In this document: positions 58,311 to 64,000 of the stretch, in pieces
Layout: each line of letters opens with the position of its first letter
Position numbering within the stretch: the first letter of the stretch is position 1
DNA from: Pomphorhynchus laevis
Taxonomy: Eukaryota; Acanthocephala; Palaeacanthocephala; Echinorhynchida; Pomphorhynchidae
Length of the DNA: 64,000 nucleotides
Reading direction: 5' to 3'
Assembly (NCBI GenBank): GCA_012934845.2
Contig: WNNJ02001446.1
Coordinates: 62,001-126,000, forward strand
Program-made: the position numbers and the translations under genes
The notes under the pieces: model-generated
What the model was told of the DNA's origin: nothing
Seen by the model: only the letters and a program-made list of their open reading frames with translations
The model's database searches: none

Positions 58311-58362
58311 TGGCACTGATGAGTCAAAATAATGACGAAACGGTATCTGGTATCGTTTTGTC
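58311..58362 (+). ncRNA. Hammerhead ribozyme-like core
   Basis: Upstream strand TGGCA, box I CTGATGA, stem II GTCA/TGAC with loop AAATAA, box II GAAAC, stem III ACGGTA/TATCGT, then T residues and TGTCA. TGGCA and TGTCA can pair as stem I with one G-T pair. One extra T lies between stem III and stem I, so the cleavage position is uncertain. Confidence 0.7.
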
Positions 58363-58609
58363 AATTCCTTCGTGACCGCCACATCGTACAAACAGAAAAA
58401 TGTCCACGGAAATCCCTCATTTTTTGTAAAATATAAATAAGTTGGCAGATAAATAGAGAGAATGCGCTGGCATTAGCCAGTGCTCTTAGCTAATGATCCT
58501 TTTGGTGAAGCATGTACCTAGTTTGCTAGAACTTTTTTAGCTATATGTACCTTTTGGCATACTCGTGCCGTTTGCCAGTCCTCCTCTGCATCCAGTAGTG
58601 AAAAGTCTC

Positions 58610-58662
58610 TGGCACTGATGAGTCAAAGTAATTACGAAACGGTACCTAGTATCGTTTTGTCG
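58610..58662 (+). ncRNA. Hammerhead ribozyme-like core
   Basis: This is the same layout as the copy 300 bp upstream. Box I is CTGATGA, stem II GTCA/TTAC (one mismatch), box II GAAAC, stem III ACGGTA/TATCGT, and stem I TGGCA with TGTCG. Confidence 0.62.
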
Positions 58663-58801
58663 ATTCCTTCGTGGCTGCCACATCATACAAACAGAAAAAT
58701 GCCCACGGAAATCTATTTTTTTGTAAAACTTATACCAAGTTATCTAATTTGATTTATTCCGCTAGCAGGTTATTATTGACCTATGGACTTTGTTTTCCCT
58801 T

Positions 58802-59000
58802 TATATAACCAAAATATTATTAAAATATTGAATTTACGATATTTAAATATTGTAAATATATATTTACAATATATATAATTAGTATAATGTAGAACCAGAC
58901 ATATATATATCTGGTTCTACATTATACTAATTATATATATTGTAAATATATATTTACAATATTTAAATATCGTAAATTCAATATTTTAATAATATTTTGG

Positions 59001-59007
<7 letters not shown>
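58802..59007. repeat. 206 bp near-perfect palindrome
   Basis: Positions 58802-58904 are the reverse complement of 58905-59007 with a single mismatched pair next to the centre (CCAGAC...TCTGG). The outer end runs without a break into a (TA)n tract. Arms of this length without divergence imply a very recent event. Confidence 0.92.

Positions 59008-59052
<45 letters not shown>
59003..59052. repeat. (TA)n microsatellite
   Basis: About 25 uninterrupted TA units lie between the palindrome and LINE A. Confidence 0.95.
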
Positions 59053-59054
<2 letters not shown>

Positions 59055-59239
59055 ACAACATTCCAATACAGCTAAGACGTACATTATGATCACTACACCC
59101 TAAGCAAACACAGAGCCTCGAACCCCGCCTAAGAATAGATTCCAGGTCTAATAGTTCTCGCTTGGTGACAGATAAACAAGTCTGAATGCAGTATTCCAAG
59201 TGTGGCCCGACGATGGAGGTGAATAACCTCTTCAACATA

Positions 59240-60361
59240 AAATAATTTTAACGTGGCAAATGCGCGCCAGCGCACGCTAACATGATCACAACAAAACAAA
59301 AATGTAAATCATATGTCGAGAAGGTGTGAACGAAGGAGGTGTTTGAATGTGATAAAGGAGAGAGCGCGGTGGACGTCGAGAGAGAGTTGATACCAGACGA
59401 GTGAGGCGGCGACGAGGAAGGATTGGAGACCGTAGTTGTTGGAGTAATTAGGAACGTAGAGTAAGAGGGAATTACGAAAACACAGCAATAGCGAGGTGGG
59501 GCTAGTATCGTCTAAGAAAGGAAGGTTGATGAACGATGGGGAGCCGACATCTATGAGACGAAAAGTTACGAGAAGAAGGTGGAGTTTGATGCAGATGTGG
59601 ATGGTAGGCCAGGAGAGTTGGGCAAGATGTGTGGATGTGTGGTCGAAGCGACGGAGACGAAAGAGCACTCGAACGGCGGTGTTGATTATTCGTTGTAGGG
59701 GTAGGATGATGGATTTTGGAGAATTGGCGAAAAGGCTAAGGCAGTAATCGATTTTAGGGAAAAGAAGCGATGAAAGAAAAGACATACAAGAACGGAAGTC
59801 GATAAGGGGGTGGATACGGCGGATGTCACGCAGAATTAAGTTAGACGAGCGGACATTGTCACGGACGAAGGGTTTAAAGAAAAGGTTATCATCGTAATGG
59901 AAGCCTAAGAAAGTGAGATTGTGTACTATGGGGATGATCGATGAGGCAAAAGATACAGTGGGAGGAGATATGTTTGGTTTACGGGGGGAGGATCCACATT
60001 ATTTTAGACTTGTCGGGGTTTAGAACGAGACGGAAATTGGAGAGACGTTCGTAGATAGAAGAAAGACAGTTGGAGGCAGAAATGACGATATCGTGTATGC
60101 GATGTGCGGTGCATGAGCATAGATGAGGATGTCATCGGCGTAGTGCATAATGTTAAAAGAGAAAGGTTTGATAAACGGAGAGAGATCGCAAAGCAGAAGA
60201 GAGAAAAGCAACGGACCAAAAAGAGAGAAATGTCGATATCGTGTATGCGATGTGCGGGTGCGTGAGCATAGATGATGATGCCATCGGCGTATTGCATGAC
60301 GTACAAAGAGAAAGGTTTGATAAACGAAGAGAGATCGCCAACCGGAAGAGTGAAAAGCAAC
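59240..60361 (-). mobile_element. CR1/L2-like LINE B2, nested in LINE A
   Basis: It is the same family as B1. On the minus strand it has RT words 'SFIKPFSLYVMQYADG' and 'MHYADDILIYAHAP', then the C-terminal domain 'SLLFPKIDYCLSLFANSPKS' and 'FLVAASLVWYQLSLDVH', to about 59310. The 3' end has GTTAGCGTGCGCTGGCGCGC and ACGTTAAAATTATTTTA. Both flanks read ATGTTG, a likely target-site duplication of 6 bp. A segment of about 147 bp around the catalytic box is present twice. Confidence 0.82.
60083..60361 (-). repeat. 147 bp duplication spanning the RT catalytic box in LINE B2
   Basis: 'GATATCGTGTATGCGATGTG' occurs at about 60088 and 60235. Both copies continue to 'AAAGGTTTGATAAACG' and 'GAGAGATCGC'. 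Each copy therefore encodes its own 'YAD' box, one YADD and one YADG. Confidence 0.85.
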
Positions 60362-61309
60362 ATTTAATAGGTTAACCTGAGGAATGCGCTTTTTATACAA
60401 TATAATGCCCGAATAGCTTTACCTAGGATGAAGTCAGTGTTCAACTTTGTTTTCAAGGATCGATGGACAATAATACCTAAATATTTATGTTGAGACACTT
60501 GTTTCAAGACAATGTCTCCAGTATAGTACCTAAGAGTTTCAGTGGGATGACCTAATTGCATAAGAACACATTTTTCAGCATTCAACCGTAATCCAGTAGA
60601 TTCGCATTAATGCACAGATAGTTCAGATCATTTTGTAAAGATACTCCATCATCAGGACTTTTAATAATCGACCAAATCTTTAAATTGTCTGCAAAAGCAA
60701 GATGAGAGCATGCTAAGCGGAGTAGCAAATCATACATAAAGATTATATAGAGCAGTGGGCCAAGGACTAATCATTGGGGCACTCCAGAATTAACATTCAT
60801 TGAGTCAGAAAGCACATCTCCTATACAAACTCTGAAAGATATATTCGATAGAAATTGCCTGACCCATTTACAAATATATGAATGAAGTCCACAGTGATAC
60901 AGTAAAGAGACTATGCCGTCATGTGGCACCCTATCAAAGGTTTTCGAAAAGTCAAGGAATACTATATGAACCTGGTACGAAGCACTCAGAGCATATGTCC
61001 ATTTTTCACGCGCCGTTAGTAGATTAGTTAGACATAAACGTCCAATCATGAAACCATCTTGAGAATCAACCAATATATGATTACAGTTCATATGATCCCT
61101 GTTTCTACTGGCTATTAGTCTTTCTAAGAGTTTGCAAAATACACTGATCAAACTGATGGGCTGAAAGTCCGAATATCTGAAAAACAGTTAAACCATTGCA
61201 CAATACGTTCGCTAGGATTTCGACGAGAAAGAGGACAATACTGCCTGGTCTCGGAGATGCAAACGAATTGAGCTTCATAACCTCATTCAACACCTCATCA
61301 ACTCTGAAT

Positions 61310-61432
61310 GGACGAACACAACACTGATGTGCAATCTGAAAATACTGTCAACTAAATTCTTCGATCTGAGTGAACGAACACAACACTGATGGACAACTAT
61401 GAGTGGACGAACACAACGCTGATGTGCTATCG
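61310..61432. repeat. Short diverged tandem repeat
   Basis: 'GACGAACACAACACTGATG' and variants occur three times (about 61311, 61373 and 61405) in nearly the same context. It may be a remnant of a larger array or part of a LINE 5' region. Confidence 0.6.
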
Positions 61433-61454
61433 GAACATACTTCCAACTTAAGTT

Positions 61455-61950
61455 TTTGATCATACATCTCACTATCGTGCTTTCTTGATTTGACTACCAT
61501 TTATTCTCGTGTTCAAATTCGTATTCTTCTCATTGCTTTCCACCTTTAAACTTTTCCTACTCCTTCATTTCTCAACCTGCATTTCTCAACCTTCATTTCT
61601 CAACCTTCATTTCTCAACCTTTATTTCTCAACCTTCATTTCTCAACCTTCCTTTTCTCGACAATTCTCGTCCTGATTACTGTTATTTGCGTTCCCGTAAT
61701 TCACTTATTTTACATGCCCCAAATTACTCTACCTCTTTTGCTTCCGCTTCTTTCTTGTGGTTGCTCCTCTCTCGTGGAATCAGCTGTCCATTCATATACG
61801 CCAATCAACCTCAATGTTGTGTTTCAAACGCCAAATCCGAACTCATTTAAACAATTTAAGAAATTTATCTGTATGAATTTTGCTATGCTTTTTTTAGTTA
61901 GTGGATTTGCTAGCGTGCAGTTGACACGCATTTGAAGCAATCAGCTAAAT
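61455..61950 (+). mobile_element. CR1/L2-like LINE B3, C-terminal fragment with an internal minisatellite
   Basis: It matches the B1 C-terminal domain from 'TTGATCATACATC' onward, with 'FLNLPFLDNSRPDY' near 61640 and the end region near 61880-61935 (TAGCGTGCAGTTGACACGC). At 61562-61646 the codons for 'FLNL' are expanded into about six 15 bp units. It is 5'-truncated and broken. Confidence 0.75.
61562..61646 (+). repeat. 15 bp minisatellite (TTCATTTCTCAACCT)n
   Basis: There are about six near-identical units. In B1 the same place has a single 'TTCATTTCTCAACCTTCC', so the array grew inside the LINE. Confidence 0.9.
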
Positions 61951-62029
61951 GTTGAGCGATAAAAGATGGTTAGGTTAAAGTATCAGCTGACGTTTGAATT
62001 GAGCTAATTGTGGTGGCAAGAGTTTTGTT

Positions 62030-63985
62030 ATTTCTTACACATGACAAAAACCTCCTAGGGTTCAAAGTTGCATGTTTTTAATTAGCTGCAAAACAAATCC
62101 GTCACGTTTATCTCTATCTCTTACAACAAATTCGCATCTCATTTGCAACGCAAAATAGCTCGAACTTTCACCTTAATCCACGTACCGTTATTTTCTAGTT
62201 TCTCCCATCTAGCCCCATATCATACTTAACTTTTTCACTTTTCACTTTTATCTATCGAAAGCTATCTGATGCCCTAGCACGATTACCCAATTTAACCTCT
62301 CCTATCGATCCTGTTCCAACATACATTCTAAAGTTACTAAGTGACACCATCAGCCCTTATCTCGCAAGTGTCTTCAGCATGTCTATCCATTTATCACACT
62401 ATTCTTCGTCGTTCAAACATGCCATAGTTTGCCCATTATTAAAGATACATCATCTTGATCCAAGTTCCGCCTCCTCCTATAGACCAATATCAAACCTTCC
62501 GACCATCTCAATACTTTTCGAGCGTCCTATCCTCAGACAGGTAAGCAACTACATAACATCAAATTCTATGCTTCCACCTTTTCAATCTGCATATCGACCA
62601 CAACATTCTACTATGACCGCATGCACAAAACTCTCCAATGATCTACTTCTTGCCCTTGACAAACATCTAGTAAGCCTTGTAATTTCACTTGATTTATCCT
62701 CCGCCTTCGAAGTTGTTGATCACACTATACTTCTATCATGTCTCAGACAACGTTACTGCCTCTCGTCTCATGTCATATCTTGGTTCAAATCCTACCTTTC
62801 AAATCGCTATTATCACGAAGTCTCCAACTCCAACTCTTCTGCGCTGGTTCCTCTCAGCTGCGGTGTACCACAAGGATCCGTTCTAGGGCCGCTTCTTTTC
62901 ACCCTTCTTCTTGGTGATTTATCTTCCATCGTGGTCCCTTTCGGCTTTGAAGTTATTCAGTACGCTGACGATATAGTAATCTATGCATCATGCACACTCA
63001 CATCTGCATCCAACCTCGCTTCCGATGCATCGTCTTGCCTCTCTGCTATTCACGCATATCTTTGTTCAATTCGTATGTTTTTAAACAAAGAGAAATCTAA
63101 CATGATGTGGATAACACCGCGCCACTCTTACACCCTCGATTTTCCAGTATGCATTCACAATTTCCGTCTACCAGAAGTGACTATCATGATAATCATCGGT
63201 GTCCCTTTTGACAATAATCTCTAGTTTCTGAATTCATTCGTAGCAAGATCACTTCATGCTCCATCATCTTCCGTGACATCCGAAGTGTCCGTAGAAACCT
63301 CGACGTCAAATCGACAGCTATTTTAATCTCCAGCCTTTTCATGCCTCGTCTAGAATATTGCTTAGGTCTTCTCGTAAACTGTCCAGCATATCCATTTCAC
63401 TATTTACAAAGGATTCTGCACTAGGCTGTTAGAGTCATCTTCCGCCTTCGCAAGTACCACATCTCCAACACCCTCCGCATCCTTAACTGGTTCGACATTC
63501 CGAGCAGCATAACCTCTCAAATTCTCACACTTGCAGGGCGAATTAAATTCCAGCACAACCCTCCTTATCTATATCTTCCTGATAGCGCATCCAATATGAC
63601 GACTGGTCTCTCCCTAAGAAGTCATCGCTCCTACTCGCTTTTCGTCCCCCGTCACAACGGTAATCACGGATATCGTGCGTTCACCATCGCTGCACCACGC
63701 CTTTGGAACAAACTTCCTCGAGACACAAAATCATTGACGTCGCTTAAACACTTCAAAACTTCCTTGATCGCCATACTTATCCCAAACGAACTAAAATAAC
63801 ACTTTCAGCCGCAATCAATTCAATAACTCTACATACAAGTTCAAACATTCATCGGACGTAAACTTGTCTTTTAATTTTTATAGTGGGCCTGTAAGTGGTT
63901 CTATTCACCACAAAGGCCACTCAGTTTGTAGCACAGAAGACTTATTTGGATGCCAAGACGTTTTAGGGAACTTTGCCGATTAAAG
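62030..63985 (+). mobile_element. L2/CR1-like LINE D, fairly complete RT region
   Basis: The RT is open for 281 codons at 62379-63224, with 'SFKHAIVCPLLKIHHLDP', 'SYRPISNLPTISILFER', 'FQSAYRPQHSTMTACTKL', 'ISLDLSSAFEVVDHTIL', 'CGVPQGSVLGPLLF' and the catalytic box 'VIQYADDIVIYAS'. Upstream, to about 62030, a broken frame has endonuclease-RT linker words near 62290 ('SYRSCSNIHSKVT'). Downstream, frame changes lead to the C-terminal domain 'RAFTIAAPRLWNKLPRDTKS' ending at 63799. The 3' UTR has GTAAGTGG.TTCTATTCACCAC-type hairpin words near 63893 and A-rich sequence at 63965-64000. It is dead but younger-looking than the other LINEs. The 3' tail may end just inside the window. Confidence 0.85.
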
Positions 63986-64000
63986 AAAAAAAAGTAAGTA

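Larger units (their letters stand above)
58250..58725 (+). repeat. Hammerhead-bearing repeat, direct tandem of about 295 bp units
   Basis: The block 'CCTCCTCTGCATGCAGTAGT' at about 58279 recurs as 'CCTCCTCTGCATCCAGTAGT' at about 58580. Both continue to the hammerhead core, then 'TCGTTTTGTC', 'ATTCCTTCGTG', 'CACATC' and 'ACAAACAGAAAAATG'. Between the cores lies 'GGCATTAGCCAGTGCTC', which matches 'GGCATTTGCCAATGCTT' in the 24.3 kb unit, so this is the same family as 23600-24570. Confidence 0.82.
59053..61290 (-). mobile_element. CR1-like LINE A, interrupted by LINE B2
   Basis: On the minus strand, 61151-60771 encodes the RT start: 'QDGFMIGRLCLTNLLTAREK', 'VFLDFSKTFDRVPHDGI' and 'VNSGVPQ'. Then 60585-60364 has 'HKYLGIIVHRSLK' and 'KAIRALYCIKSAFLRL'. 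The protein resumes at 59238 with 'MLKRLFTSIVGPHLEYC' and 'LESILRRGSRLC'. This is the order of CR1-type ORF2, including the conserved tail 'lfts.vrphLEYC'. LINE B2 occupies 59240-60361 in between. The element is 5'- and 3'-truncated and carries breaks. Confidence 0.82.

Noticed and set aside
59496-59747. Arg-rich 83-codon frame on the plus strand
   Set aside because: It is antisense to the C-terminal domain of LINE B2.
61370-61425. CTGATG words in the short repeat at 61.3-61.4 kb as hammerhead box I
   Set aside because: No GAAA box with a pairing stem II follows.
1-64000. CRISPR arrays, tRNA or rRNA genes, LTR retrotransposons
   Set aside because: I saw no regular short repeats with unique spacers, no tRNA or rRNA signature, and no paired long terminal repeats with gag-pol.

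Overview
The window is nuclear DNA of an AT-rich invertebrate animal. Spliced host genes with canonical GT/AG introns, several of them only 47-55 bp long, sit in a sea of retroelement debris. The host genes use TAA, TAG and TGA as stops. The elements (Jockey-like and CR1/L2-like LINEs, a Penelope-like element with a permuted GIY-YIG domain, and an RT element with a C-terminal nuclease) occur in arthropods, cnidarians, molluscs and flatworms. I cannot name the phylum; an arthropod-like small-intron genome is a guess.

Host genes. The best is CDK10 on the minus strand (41069-45936): five exons whose phases and protein match the known CDK10 layout through to the C-terminus. One 3.8 kb intron carries a dead RT element. 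A PB1-domain gene lies on the minus strand at 29180-30595. A small single-exon gene, possibly Tctex1/dynein-light-chain-like, is at 55732-56097. A broken ubiquilin copy is at 8688-9545. Two short exon-like pieces (7238-7393 and 48874-49032) and a short cysteine-containing ORF (18804-19006) are unassigned.

Mobile elements. Four Jockey-like LINE copies (J1-J4) occupy 0.9-6.7 kb and 32.8-39.8 kb. Three copies of an RT/nuclease element (E1-E3) lie at 19.4-21.7, 24.6-25.3 and 42.2-44.5 kb. Five RT-bearing copies of one Penelope-like element (P1-P5), plus several loose tails, are spread from 9.7 to 55.2 kb. The best, P4 (49366-52440), has its GIY-YIG domain in front of the RT, the order known from the Naiad/Chlamys group. 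CR1/L2-type LINEs fill 26.5-28.3 kb and most of 59.0-64.0 kb, including one LINE nested in another.

The most interesting layer is a set of hammerhead-ribozyme-like motifs in several short repeat families: tandem units at 22.8-23.3, 23.6-24.6, 57.2-57.8 and 58.2-58.7 kb, a pair flanking the 55.7 kb gene, foldback repeats at 17.05 and 53.76 kb, and one at 52.85 kb. The 23.6-24.6 and 58.2-58.7 kb arrays are one family of about 300 bp units with an almost unbroken hammerhead core. They look like the small hammerhead-bearing retroelements (retrozymes) and hammerhead satellites known from other animals. Other oddities are a 206 bp near-perfect palindrome beside a (TA)n run, a 764 bp tandem duplication with about two differences, and a 145 bp satellite just downstream of CDK10.
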